Source: VRUE01 sp963805455 (lineage in GTDB: Bacteria > Actinomycetota > Thermoleophilia > Solirubrobacterales > 70-9). From it: 64,000 nt of DNA. The notes beneath the pieces were generated by a model. The model was not told where the DNA came from and did no database searches. It saw only the letters and a program-made list of their open reading frames with translations. Made by a program: the position numbers and the translations under genes. The stretch is from positions 186,001 through 250,000 of the forward strand of contig CAWDUJ010000010.1 of NCBI GenBank assembly GCA_963805455.1, given 5' to 3'. Positions 34,075-41,501 of the stretch are shown here, in pieces. Within the stretch, counting starts at the first letter, position 1; each line of letters starts with the position of its first letter.

Positions 34075-34136
34075 CGTGACAAGGGCCTTATGCGCCTTGG
34101 AGGCGGGGCCGTGGCCACCAACCCACCGGAGGATAG

Positions 34137-34823
34137 ATGCGCCCGAAGCTGACCTACGCGAACGTGGTTGCGACGCTCGCGCTCTTTATCGCCCTGGGAG
34201 GTGCTTCCTACGCCGCCTTCAAGCTGCCCAAGAACAGCGTCGGCACCAAGCAGCTGAAGAACAACGCCGTGACGCTGAAGAAGATCAAGAAGAATGCGGT
34301 CAACACGGCGAAAATTAAGAAGCAGGCTGTCACCGCCGCGAAAGTTAAGAAGGGCACTCTGACGGGGAAGCAGATCAACGCTTCGACACTCGGTACCGTG
34401 CCCGCGGCTCAAACGGCTCAAACGGCTCAAACGGCGACCGCGCTCTCCGCGCCGGAAGAATGGCACGTGGTAGGGGCGCAAGGAGAGCCAAGCTTCGAAG
34501 CCGGATGGGAAAGCGCAACCGTCCCCCTTCTTGAGAGCGTTGCGTTTTACAAGGACCACGGGGGGGTTGTTCACTTGAGGGGCGAGGCGACCGGAGGCTT
34601 GTCCGGTGCCATTTTCCAACTGCCACCAGGCTTCCGCCCCCCCAGCGGGAAGATCCCCTCATTTCCCGTGCCCTGTTCTGGTACCGGCGGTACGTGCAAC
34701 AGCATCAACCTGGGCAGCATTTACATAGCCGGGTCAGGCCTCTCCAATGAAGGCGACCTATTGGTCGCCCCGGGGACAACCTCTGTGACCCTTGACTCGG
34801 TCGCCTTCCGCGCCGAATCCTGA
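34137..34823 (+). CDS. Fibre-like surface protein, paralogue 1
   Basis: 228 residues in three parts. An N-terminal signal anchor begins MRPKLTYANVVATLALF. Five or six 10-residue repeats of type NAVxxxKIKK follow (residues 31-95), Lys-rich and hydrophobic at fixed places, as in trimeric beta-fibre stalks. The C-terminal globular domain carries FYKDHGGVVHLRGE and LPPGFRPPSG and ends FRAES. The YKDxxGxVHLRG...LPxGFRP pattern is one I associate with phage tail-fibre heads. Likely an exported surface fibre. Two paralogues follow at 34998 and 36078. Confidence 0.7.
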   Translation: MRPKLTYANVVATLALFIALGGASYAAFKLPKNSVGTKQLKNNAVTLKKIKKNAVNTAKIKKQAVTAAKVKKGTLTGKQINASTLGTVPAAQTAQTAQTATALSAPEEWHVVGAQGEPSFEAGWESATVPLLESVAFYKDHGGVVHLRGEATGGLSGAIFQLPPGFRPPSGKIPSFPVPCSGTGGTCNSINLGSIYIAGSGLSNEGDLLVAPGTTSVTLDSVAFRAES

Positions 34824-34882
34824 GCAGCGACCGACCGAACCTGAGAGGGTCCGGGGCGGCCCCCTTCCATTTGCTTCAGCCC

Positions 34883-34932
34883 ACTAACGCGCCTCCCGCC
34901 GAATTGATCAATCCCCCTCGGAGGTCTACCGT
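34883..34932 (+). promoter_or_regulatory. Promoter with ACTAACGCGCC box, copy 2
   Basis: Box at 34883-34893, -35 TTGATC at 34904-34909, 17-base spacer, -10 TACCGT at 34927-34932. The box-to-35 gap is 10 bases here against 15 in copies 1 and 4. It drives the second fibre paralogue. Confidence 0.6.
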
Positions 34933-34997
34933 GCATGGTGAGGCCTCGGCCCGTTGGGGAGGCAAGGCCAAAAGCGCGAACCCAATGGAGGCCTTAG

Positions 34998-35669
34998 ATG
35001 CGCCCGAAGCTGACCTACGCGAACGTCGTCTCGACGCTCTGCCTATTCCTGTTGCTTGGCGGCGGAGCCGCCTACGCCCGGTCCCACCTTGCGAAGAACA
35101 GCGTCGGGACCAAGCAGCTCAAGAAGAACTCGGTCACGACAGCAAAAATCAAGAAGGAAGCCATCACTGCGGCCAAAGTCAAGAGAGGGACGCTGACCGG
35201 AACGCAGATCAACGCTTCGACCCTCGGAACGGTCCCTGTCGCCCAAACTGCGAATTCGGCAACCGTGGCAAACTCGCTCCCTGCTGCCGAATCGTGGCAC
35301 GAAGTAGGCGCCCCCGGCGAGCCTGACTTTTTGGGTGGCTGGGAAAATTCGGGACCTGGAAATATCCCCGCGGGCTTCTACAAGGATCAGCTTGGGACTG
35401 TCCACCTTAGAGGATCAGTGAAAAATCCCCCCCCGGAAGAAGACAACATCATTTTCACACTCCCCCCAGGTTTTCGGCCCACCCCCGAATTGGATGCCGT
35501 GTTTACCGCTTACTGTACTGGCGGCACAGCCTGCGAATTGTTTGGGGGCCGCGTCGATATCTTGGGTAAGGACTATGCCGAACTGCCTGACGATTCGGGG
35601 CTCGTCTTGTCGTCGTCGCCCACCAACCAGGTGAGTCTTGACGGCATCACCTTCCGCGCCGAATCCTGA
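34998..35669 (+). CDS. Fibre-like surface protein, paralogue 2
   Basis: 223 residues with the same three parts as paralogue 1: signal anchor (MRPKLTYANVVSTLCLFLLL), 10-residue Lys-rich repeats (KNSVGTKQLK, KNSVTTAKIK, KEAITAAKVK), the shared hinge INASTLGTVP, and a C-terminal domain with FYKDQLGTVHLRG, LPPGFRPTPE and the ending FRAES. The head differs most in surface loops, as expected for a ligand-binding part. It has its own promoter and leader, so it is expressed separately from its neighbours. Confidence 0.7.
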   Translation: MRPKLTYANVVSTLCLFLLLGGGAAYARSHLAKNSVGTKQLKKNSVTTAKIKKEAITAAKVKRGTLTGTQINASTLGTVPVAQTANSATVANSLPAAESWHEVGAPGEPDFLGGWENSGPGNIPAGFYKDQLGTVHLRGSVKNPPPEEDNIIFTLPPGFRPTPELDAVFTAYCTGGTACELFGGRVDILGKDYAELPDDSGLVLSSSPTNQVSLDGITFRAES

Positions 35670-35690
35670 GCCCCCTCAGAGATCCAGCCC

Positions 35691-35733
35691 ACTAACGCGC
35701 CCTCTCGGACTCCGCCCATACTGGCGATAGACT
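35691..35733 (+). promoter_or_regulatory. Promoter with ACTAACGCGCC box, copy 3 (possibly leaderless transcript)
   Basis: Box at 35691-35701, a weaker -35 TCGGAC at 35705-35710, 17-base spacer and -10 TAGACT at 35728-35733. The ATG of the small membrane gene lies only 9 bases after the -10, so transcription would begin at or next to the start codon. Confidence 0.4.
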
Positions 35734-35742
35734 TCGCTCACC

Positions 35743-35916
35743 ATGAGCGTCTGGATGTTCCGCGCTCATCTTGTCCTCGGCCTGGTCTTGATCGGCCTCG
35801 GGGTCGGTGAGCTCGTTCGAGGCGGACTGGGGCTCGGTTTGACCTACGTTGCCTTTGGCATTGCGTGGTGTGTTATCGCCTTCCTGAGACGCAAGGGCAT
35901 CTTGCCTACCGCTTGA
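35743..35916 (+). CDS. 57-residue membrane protein
   Basis: ATG 35743 to TGA 35914-35916. The product begins MSVWMFRAHLVLGLVLIGLG, has two hydrophobic segments separated by ELVRGGLGLG, and ends FLRRKGILPTA with a basic cytoplasmic-type tail. It lies between two fibre paralogues and shares their ACTAACGCGCC box. There is no ribosome site in the 10 bases between the -10 and ATG, which supports a leaderless mRNA. Function unknown; a role in export or anchoring of the fibres is only a guess. Confidence 0.5.
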   Translation: MSVWMFRAHLVLGLVLIGLGVGELVRGGLGLGLTYVAFGIAWCVIAFLRRKGILPTA

Positions 35917-35956
35917 ACGAAGCCGCCGCAGCCGAGTCCTTACGCAGAGTTGCCTG

Positions 35957-36011
35957 ACTAACGCGCCTTGCTTGCTTCCCGGTTGACCCAGTCCAATCCG
36001 GGGGTTACGGT
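35957..36011 (+). promoter_or_regulatory. Promoter with ACTAACGCGCC box, copy 4
   Basis: Box at 35957-35967, -35 TTGACC at 35983-35988, 17-base spacer and -10 TACGGT at 36006-36011. The 15-base box-to-35 gap equals that of copy 1. It serves the third fibre paralogue. Confidence 0.6.
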
Positions 36012-36020
36012 CGAAGTGAG

Positions 36021-36048
36021 GGCCTCGGCCCTTTCGGTGGGCGAGGCC
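36021..36048 (+). other. Stem-loop in the leader of fibre paralogue 3
   Basis: GGCCTCGGCCC (36021-36031) pairs with GGGCGAGGCC (36039-36048) with one bulged G and a 7-base loop. It lies 9 bases after the -10, so it sits at the 5' end of the transcript. Related but weaker pairings occur at the same place in the leaders of paralogues 1 (34084-34110) and 2 (34942-34969). Confidence 0.45.
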
Positions 36049-36077
36049 GAAAGCACTGGCCCGAAAAGGGGGCAAAT

Positions 36078-36740
36078 ATGCGAAAGCGCATCCGGGGCAG
36101 CTTCAGCTACTCCAATGTGATGTCCACACTCTGCTTCTTCCTGTTGGTTAGCGGCGGAATGGCGTTCGCCGCCGGCCACCTCCGCAACAACACGGTCGGC
36201 CCCAAGCAGCTAAAGAAGAATGCAGTGAGGACAGCAAAAATCAAGAACAAGGCGGTGACCGGGGCGAAGATCAAGCCCGGGACGATCACCGGGACTCAGG
36301 TCAACGCTTCGACTCTTGGCATCGTTCCCGCGGCACAAACCGCACAGACCGCGGCAGCCCTTGCGCCCTCGGAAGCCTGGCATGAAGTAGCGGAATTCCT
36401 CAACGGGTGGGAAAGCACGACTCAGGTCGTTGGTGGCCAACCGGAACCGGTGGCCTTCTACAAGGACAAGGAGGGAGTCGTCCACCTGAGGGGTGAGGTC
36501 AGTCAGGGAACGCCGAACACAGTGATCTTCCGGCTGCCTGCGGGATACCGTCCGGCCAGCGGCCACTTCATCGAGGAGCCTGTGTCGTGCTTCGGCGGGA
36601 TTCGTTGCCCTTACGAAACGAACAGCGTGGCGATCACCGGCTCGAACTTCCCGAGTCCAGTGGGTGATGGCGCGGTCCTCTCACCAGCCGAGACCAAAAG
36701 CATATTCCTCGACGGCATCACCTTCCGCGCCGAATCCTGA
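36078..36740 (+). CDS. Fibre-like surface protein, paralogue 3
   Basis: 220 residues: signal anchor with FSYSNVMSTLCFFLLVSGG, 10-residue repeats (NNTVGPKQLK, KNAVRTAKIK, NKAVTGAKIK), hinge VNASTLGIVPAAQTAQTA, and a C-terminal domain with FYKDKEGVVHLRGEV, LPAGYRPASG and FRAES. The N-terminus differs from paralogues 1 and 2 (MRKRIRGSF in place of MRPKLTY), while the stalk and last residues are conserved. Exported fibre or adhesin is the likely class. Confidence 0.7.
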   Translation: MRKRIRGSFSYSNVMSTLCFFLLVSGGMAFAAGHLRNNTVGPKQLKKNAVRTAKIKNKAVTGAKIKPGTITGTQVNASTLGIVPAAQTAQTAAALAPSEAWHEVAEFLNGWESTTQVVGGQPEPVAFYKDKEGVVHLRGEVSQGTPNTVIFRLPAGYRPASGHFIEEPVSCFGGIRCPYETNSVAITGSNFPSPVGDGAVLSPAETKSIFLDGITFRAES

Positions 36741-36795
36741 ACAACGACATGCCGGCCTATCCTGATAGCGCGTTCTGACGACAACCGAAGGGAGC

Positions 36796-36987
36796 ATGAT
36801 GCTCGATGTCGCACAACTAAAGTCGGCTCTTAGCGAAAGGGGAGCCAAGGCAGAGTGTCTTTCATGCGGGTCTGATGACTGGGCCGATCCGCGATTCGTC
36901 AACTTGGCGAATACGTCCGCCTATTTGCTGATCTGTAATCAATGCGGCTTTGTTCGACTGCATGCATCCAAGGTCATAGCGTCCTAG
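36796..36987 (+). CDS. Small zinc-ribbon protein
   Basis: 63 residues. Two knuckles, CLSCGSDDW and CNQCGFVRL, about 25 residues apart, form a likely structural zinc ribbon. Such small ribbons occur in phage and plasmid genes and in stand-alone bacterial proteins of unknown role. GAAGGGAG lies before ATG 36796; the next codon is also ATG. It stands alone between the fibre array and tRNA-Arg. Confidence 0.65.
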   Translation: MMLDVAQLKSALSERGAKAECLSCGSDDWADPRFVNLANTSAYLLICNQCGFVRLHASKVIAS

Positions 36988-37225
36988 GAAGCTTCCCCGG
37001 AGTTTCAGCCAAGATGCCACTGTGAGGAAGCTCCATTGGCGTCATTAGGGCTTTCGCTCTGCCCTCGCAAAGGGGAAGGCCCTCCTGGGCGACCATCGGT
37101 AGATACGCCCCCATTGAAAAGGGACGAAAGGGGACAAACGCCGAGAATGCACCCGCGAGAGCAGCAGAGGACAATCAGAGCCGCACCGAGGAAACGGCTG
37201 CCTAGAGCCGAAAATCTAGGCGTCT

Positions 37226-37298
37226 GCCCCCGTAGCTCAGTGGACAGAGCGACGGCCTTCTAAGCCGTGGGTCGCTGGTTCGAATCCAGCCGGGGGCG
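37226..37298 (+). tRNA. tRNA-Arg (TCT)
   Basis: Acceptor GCCCCCG (37226-37232) pairs with CGGGGGC (37291-37297). The anticodon loop CTTCTAA gives TCT. The D arm GCTCAGTGGACAGAGC and T loop GGTTCGAATCC are normal. CCA is not encoded. Confidence 0.95.
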
Positions 37299-37337
37299 TG
37301 GGGCATCGATCATGCCTGTCGCGGGTTTAAGTGGGTG

Positions 37338-37430
37338 ATGGAGCGCAGGGAGCGACAGACCGACATCGCACTTGCGTTTCTCGCCTGCGCCTCGTTGGTC
37401 GGCATGGTCCTGTTCCGCAGGGTCGGCTAG
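37338..37430 (+). CDS. Putative 30-residue membrane peptide
   Basis: ATG 37338 to TAG 37428-37430 encodes MERRERQTDIALAFLACASL then VGMVLFRRVG: a basic head, one hydrophobic helix and a basic end. The layout is protein-like, but with 30 codons chance cannot be excluded. GTGGGTG upstream is a poor ribosome site. Confidence 0.3.
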   Translation: MERRERQTDIALAFLACASLVGMVLFRRVG

Positions 37431-37478
37431 CCGGCCCGAAGGGTTTGCCGGGATTCGGCCTCGGGTACTCCCGTCGCC

Positions 37479-37622
37479 ATGACACTCCCACTGATACTCA
37501 TCATTGTCGGGATCGTGCTCGCGCTGCTCGTGAGCTGGATCCTAGGAATCATCGTGATCGTGATCGGCCTGGCGATGCTGATCGTCCCGCGTCTGGGGGC
37601 CGGCCGAACCTCACGCATCTGA
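37479..37622 (+). CDS. 47-residue membrane protein
   Basis: ATG 37479 to TGA 37620-37622. Two closely spaced hydrophobic segments rich in Ile, Leu and Val (MTLPLILIIVGIVLALLVSW and a second after ILGII) and a basic end PRLGAGRTSRI. Such short YqaE-like or lmo0937-like proteins are common in bacteria. Located 38 bases before the methyltransferase gene. Confidence 0.5.
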   Translation: MTLPLILIIVGIVLALLVSWILGIIVIVIGLAMLIVPRLGAGRTSRI

Positions 37623-37660
37623 ACCTCGGGCAGCTCCTGGCGCTGGCCTAGACTGGCGCC

Positions 37661-38701
37661 ATGGAGCTTGCCCCTTTCGTCGTCTGCCCGGAGACCCTGG
37701 GGCCGCTGGAGGCCCGCGACGACGGGTTCTGGTCGCCGCAGGCCGAGCGCCTCTACCCGGTCCGGGAGGGGCTGGTCTTCATGGCCTACCCCAAGCGAGA
37801 CGCCTCGATGATCTCCGAGACGATGGAGGAGGAGCGAGAGTGGCAGGGCACCGACGAGGTCGCCTCTCGGAATCTCGAATTCGTCCAGGAAAACGCCTCA
37901 CGGGCGGTCGACTTCGTCAACATGCTGCGGCCCTTCGTCGAGGTCGACGGGCGAGCGCCGCGGGCCCTCGAGCTCGGCTGCGGAAACGGCTGGTTCAGCT
38001 GGCTGCTGGCGAGGTCCGGGTTCGAGACCTGGATGTGCGACTTCGAGTCGAACTCCCTCGCCACCGGCCTCAACCTCGAACACCCCAACCTCGGCGACGG
38101 GAAGCGCTTCGTCGCCGACGCCCGTTATCCGCCGTTCGCCGACGGCTCGATGGACCTTGTCGTCTTCAAAGAGTTCGTCCACCACGTCGAGGACTACGAG
38201 CTCCTCTTCAGCGAGGCCAATCGCGTCCTCCGCGACGGCGGCGTGATGGCGCTGATGGAGCCGGTCCGCAGCGTGCGGACGACCATCTATGAGATCCGCC
38301 ATCCCGACCCGCACAAGGGCCACCGGATCACCTGGCCGGGCGCCTACCTTAGGGCGATCCGCGGCGCTGGATTCGAGATCGCGCACGAGGCCTACGAGTA
38401 CACGCCGCGACCGGAGCAGGGGGGCTTCGGAGCGCGGATGCGGCAGCGGGCCGCCGGAGCCGTCGATGAGCGGCGGCCGACCGGGGACCGGTTCACGCGG
38501 CTCCACTTCCACCTGATCGGTGGCGCCCAGCTCGCGATCGTCGCCAGGAAGGCGCGCGCCATCCCGGCCCGCGAGCGCCCGCCGATGACCGTGATCAGCC
38601 CCGAAAACCTCGAGGTCGCGGACTCGGGCGCGAGCCCCTACGAGAGGTTTCCCGCCGTGCTCGACGAGGCGGCGTCGCAGCTCGATGGCGCCCCGGCCTG
38701 A
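37661..38701 (+). CDS. Class I SAM-dependent methyltransferase with Trm112-like N-terminus
   Basis: 346 residues. The N-terminal 50 residues (FVVCPETLGPLEARDDGFW) resemble the Trm112/YbaR zinc-knuckle-derived module often attached to methyltransferases. The SAM site is ALELGCGNGWFSWLLA (about residue 104), then MCDFESNS and a late HHVEDYELLFSEANRVLRDG. The substrate is unknown; small molecules such as lipids or quinones are typical for this layout. Confidence 0.85.
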   Translation: MELAPFVVCPETLGPLEARDDGFWSPQAERLYPVREGLVFMAYPKRDASMISETMEEEREWQGTDEVASRNLEFVQENASRAVDFVNMLRPFVEVDGRAPRALELGCGNGWFSWLLARSGFETWMCDFESNSLATGLNLEHPNLGDGKRFVADARYPPFADGSMDLVVFKEFVHHVEDYELLFSEANRVLRDGGVMALMEPVRSVRTTIYEIRHPDPHKGHRITWPGAYLRAIRGAGFEIAHEAYEYTPRPEQGGFGARMRQRAAGAVDERRPTGDRFTRLHFHLIGGAQLAIVARKARAIPARERPPMTVISPENLEVADSGASPYERFPAVLDEAASQLDGAPA

Positions 38702-38719
38702 GCGAGCCCGGAGCGGCTG

Positions 38720-39319
38720 ATGGCAGCCTGGAAGCTGCCGCTCATCGTCTGCGCGATCACCCTGCCGATCCTCGCCGGGTTTCTGACCGCCGGCCCGGCG
38801 CTCGGCGTCGCGGTCGGGGCGGCCGCGGTCCTCGCCCTGCTGGTCATCGCCGCCCGCCAGCGGCCGCTCGGCCCGATCGGCGCGCTACCGCAGGACGGCC
38901 ACCACCGCCTGCTGCTCGTCGTCGCCGGTCCCGTCGAGGAGCCTGGCGACGTCCGCCGGATCAGGGAGGCGGCGGGCCTCGAGCCAGGGGCCGATGCCGA
39001 GGTGCGGGTGCTGGCCCCGGCGCGGATCGGCTTTCTCGATCGCTGGGCCTCCGATGTCGAGGACGCGCGCCACGAGGCGCAGCGCAACCTCGTCGCCACG
39101 GTCGCGGCGCTGGCCAAGGACGGGATCGACGCCGAGGCCCGGGTCGGGGACGAGGACTTCGTCCAGGCCATCGAGGATCAGCTGCAGAGTTACGCCGCCG
39201 ACGAGGTGGTGCTGGTCAGCGTCGACGAGGCCGGCTCCGACGCCGCGGAGCCGGCCGTCGAGGAACTCCGGTCCAGGTTGCGGGCCGACTTCCACCACGT
39301 CGTCCTCGGCGCCGGCTGA
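38720..39319 (+). CDS. Membrane-anchored protein with UspA-like domain
   Basis: 199 residues: two hydrophobic N-terminal helices (about 5-45), then a soluble alpha/beta domain with LLLVVAGPVEEP, VRVLAPARI and a long helix, a pattern like universal stress proteins, though the ATP-binding GxxGxxG(S/T) is not visible. Starts 18 bases after the methyltransferase gene and ends 4 bases from the convergent gene at 39324. Function unknown. Confidence 0.55.
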   Translation: MAAWKLPLIVCAITLPILAGFLTAGPALGVAVGAAAVLALLVIAARQRPLGPIGALPQDGHHRLLLVVAGPVEEPGDVRRIREAAGLEPGADAEVRVLAPARIGFLDRWASDVEDARHEAQRNLVATVAALAKDGIDAEARVGDEDFVQAIEDQLQSYAADEVVLVSVDEAGSDAAEPAVEELRSRLRADFHHVVLGAG

Positions 39320-39323
39320 GCGC

Positions 39324-40337
39324 TCAGCAGATATGGGGGCGGGCCCTGCTCTTTACGACCTGGAAGGCGCTGCCGGGTATCCGCTTCAGCTGATCGAGGT
39401 TCTCGTCGTCCCAGCGGCGGTCGCTGGTGCCGCTGATGTAGTAGTTGGATCCGTTGTCGGCGACGATCATCCCGTAGTGCTTGAGGGCGAGCGCGATCGC
39501 CCGCGCCGGGCCGCTGAAGCGGTCGAGCCCGTAGCCCGCCCGCAGTCGCAGCCGCGTTCCCATCGCGGGGGCGTTGGGGTTGGAGGTGTCGCCGGCGCAG
39601 TGGGAGGCGGGGTGGACCCAGGCATTCCGGGTGCTCCCGAAGGTGACGCGGATCGCGTGTTCGACGTGTCCCGCGGCGGCCTCGTCGTAGCGGACCAGAC
39701 CCGGGAAGATCGGCAGCCCGGCGGCGTCGGCCGAGGTCCAGGAGTCGGGGCGCAGGGCGCTCGAGCGCAGGTCCCAACTAGCGCCCGAGTCGGCGTTCCA
39801 GTGGGGGCCGCCGCCTTGCTCGGGGAAGGCCCGGTAGAGCTCGTAGAGGGTGCAGCTCCCGCTGTCGATCGCCAACACGTGCCGGTCGCCATCGCTGCCG
39901 GCGCCACCCTCGACCGGGGCCGAGGTCGGGATCGGGAACGGCCCCGGGTCGCTCTCGTCGCCGTAGGCGGTGTAGTGGATCGCCAGGCCGGGCTGACGGG
40001 CCCCGACCACCGCGTAGGGGAAGCCGTAGGGCCGGGGGGAGCCGAAGTCGGGGTGCAGCAGGCCGCCTCCCTGGCCGTCGATGTAGGCAATGGTTGCGGC
40101 AGAGTTCCGCGCCACAGGGGCCTTGGAGATGTCCTGGTTCCAGGCGGCCTCGCTCGGAAGCGAGGGCGCCCGCAGCGAGAGCGAGGTCGGCGGGTCGGGA
40201 AAGACCGGGCAGCCGCCGAGGTCGGGGTAGGGACCGACGGCGCCGGCGGCAGCCGGGGCGCTCAGGCTGACGAGCGCGACCACCAAGCCCAACAGGGGGC
40301 GTGTGAGTTTGACCCTCCTATGCGCGGTCAAACTCAC
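39324..40337 (-). CDS. Secreted hypothetical protein
   Basis: 337 residues from GTG 40337, which overlaps the stop of the upstream repeat-protein gene (GTGA). A signal peptide is present (TRPLLGLVVALVSLSAPAAA). The mature part has no recognised domain but contains Trp/Tyr-rich blocks (YELYRAFP, GPHWNADSGASWDLRSS) and the HPASHCAGD segment. Lines such as ALKHYGMIVADNGSNYYI resemble secreted actinobacterial proteins of unknown function. The start lies inside a strong inverted repeat (40301-40339). Confidence 0.7.
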   Translation of the reverse strand: MSLTAHRRVKLTRPLLGLVVALVSLSAPAAAGAVGPYPDLGGCPVFPDPPTSLSLRAPSLPSEAAWNQDISKAPVARNSAATIAYIDGQGGGLLHPDFGSPRPYGFPYAVVGARQPGLAIHYTAYGDESDPGPFPIPTSAPVEGGAGSDGDRHVLAIDSGSCTLYELYRAFPEQGGGPHWNADSGASWDLRSSALRPDSWTSADAAGLPIFPGLVRYDEAAAGHVEHAIRVTFGSTRNAWVHPASHCAGDTSNPNAPAMGTRLRLRAGYGLDRFSGPARAIALALKHYGMIVADNGSNYYISGTSDRRWDDENLDQLKRIPGSAFQVVKSRARPHIC

Positions 40338-40339
40338 AC
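40301..40339. repeat. 14-bp perfect inverted repeat over a gene junction
   Basis: GTGTGAGTTTGACC (40301-40314) and its exact complement (40326-40339) enclose 11 bases. The repeat spans the GTGA overlap of two minus-strand genes; on that strand its loop carries AGGAG and its first arm the GTG start codon. It could be an RNA hairpin controlling translation, or an operator. Confidence 0.7.
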
Positions 40340-40585
40340 AGGGGGTTGGCCATCGCGGATCCGCAGCCGTCCGACGTCGAGCTCCTCGACCTCGAGCTTG
40401 CCGATCTTCGCCCGCCTGATCGCCAGCCGACCGACCGTAAGCCGACCGATCGCGAAGCCGCCGACCGCAGCCGCGCCGACCGCCAGCGCTCCGATCGCCG
40501 CCGCGCCGCGCGCCTGGGCGCCGATCGCCATCGCCGGCCACGCCTGGGGCTTGGGCCTGGAATTTCGGGCTACCTTTTTCCCCAC
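40334..40585 (-). CDS. Pentapeptide-type repeat protein
   Basis: 83 residues from GTG 40585. After a basic head (VGKKVARNSRPKPQ) come about nine 5-residue units of the form x-[IV]-G-x-L (AIGAL AVGAA AVGGF AIGRL TVGRL and so on), turning more charged towards the end (EVEEL DVGRL). This periodicity suggests a small right-handed beta-helix, hydrophobic at its start. TACGGT lies 7 bases upstream of the GTG, so the mRNA may be leaderless. Coupled to the downstream secreted protein gene. Confidence 0.55.
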   Translation of the reverse strand: MGKKVARNSRPKPQAWPAMAIGAQARGAAAIGALAVGAAAVGGFAIGRLTVGRLAIRRAKIGKLEVEELDVGRLRIRDGQPPV

Positions 40586-40618
40586 GCACCAACCGTAGCG
40601 CCTAATTTCCTTGCCATC

Positions 40619-41350
40619 GTGAGCCGGTCTGATCCTCTGCTCGTCGTCCAGCACGTCCCCTGGGAGGGGCCGCACCGGATCCTCGAGGCGTTCGGGGACC
40701 GCTGCGTGATCGCCGTCCGGCCGTTGGACGGGGACGAGCTCCCTGGCCACGGGGAGGTTGCGGGTGCGATCTTCATGGGCGGTCCGATGGGGGTGGGGGA
40801 AAGCGACGCCCATCCGGGATTGATGATCGAGCGCGATTGGCTCAGGGAGGCGATCGAGGCCGGGCTGCCGACGCTCGGCGTCTGCCTCGGTGCCCAGCTG
40901 ATCGCGCGGGCGCTCGGTGCCGAGATCAGGCCGGGCAAGGCCCCGGAGATCGGGTTCGCGACGACCAGGGTTCGCGACCCCGGCGACCCGGTCGTCGGCG
41001 GCCTCGCCCCCGACGCCACGGTCCTTCACTGGCACGGTGAAGTGTTCGACCTGCCCGATGGGGCCGAGCTGCTCGCCTGGTCGGCAGGGACCCAGGTCCA
41101 GGCATTCCGGGCCGGGAGGGCCTGGGGGGTTCTGTTCCACGCCGAGGCCGACGCCAGGTTGGTCGAGTCCTGGCTCGCGGTCCCGGAGATGGCCGCTCAG
41201 GCACACGCCGCCCTCGGCCCCGACGCCGAATCAATCCTTCGCCGGCAGGCGGCCGAGCATGAGGAAGAGCTGGTCGCTCGCTCGACACCTGGGTTCCAGG
41301 CCTTCGCGGGCCTGGTTGCCGGTAGATTGGACGATCCGCGGTGGACGTAG
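40619..41350 (+). CDS. Class I glutamine amidotransferase (GMP synthase-like)
   Basis: 243 residues from GTG 40619. The nucleophile elbow is GVCLGAQLIARALG; the catalytic His and Glu are in LFHAEADARLV, and the LHWHGEVFDLP motif is typical of stand-alone GATase1 proteins related to GuaA. It transfers ammonia from glutamine or degrades a gamma-glutamyl compound; the partner is unknown. The last codons run into tRNA-His and the TAG stop is supplied by bases 8-10 of the tRNA. Confidence 0.88.
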   Translation: MSRSDPLLVVQHVPWEGPHRILEAFGDRCVIAVRPLDGDELPGHGEVAGAIFMGGPMGVGESDAHPGLMIERDWLREAIEAGLPTLGVCLGAQLIARALGAEIRPGKAPEIGFATTRVRDPGDPVVGGLAPDATVLHWHGEVFDLPDGAELLAWSAGTQVQAFRAGRAWGVLFHAEADARLVESWLAVPEMAAQAHAALGPDAESILRRQAAEHEEELVARSTPGFQAFAGLVAGRLDDPRWT

Positions 41351-41413
41351 CTCAGCTGGTAGAGCTCCTGGTTGTGGTCCAGGCGGTCGCCGGTTCGAAT
41401 CCGGTCGTCCACC
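41341..41413 (+). tRNA. tRNA-His (GTG)
   Basis: Acceptor GTGGACG (41341-41347) pairs with CGTCCAC (41406-41412), C73 follows, and G at 41340 can serve as the special G-1 of tRNA-His. The anticodon loop TTGTGGT gives GTG. It overlaps the end of the amidotransferase gene by 10 bases. Confidence 0.95.
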
Positions 41414-41501
41414 CCTCAAAAATCTCCTGGTAGGGAGCCGATTTGACGAAACTGCTGTCGGATTCGGATTCGCTCGATCTACTACAGGATCTACTCATCG
41501 C

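Noticed and set aside
34230..34430. Lys-rich repeats of the fibre proteins as a CRISPR or DNA tandem array
   Set aside because: The repeat is at protein level (10 residues) with varied DNA; no spacers or uniform repeat units.
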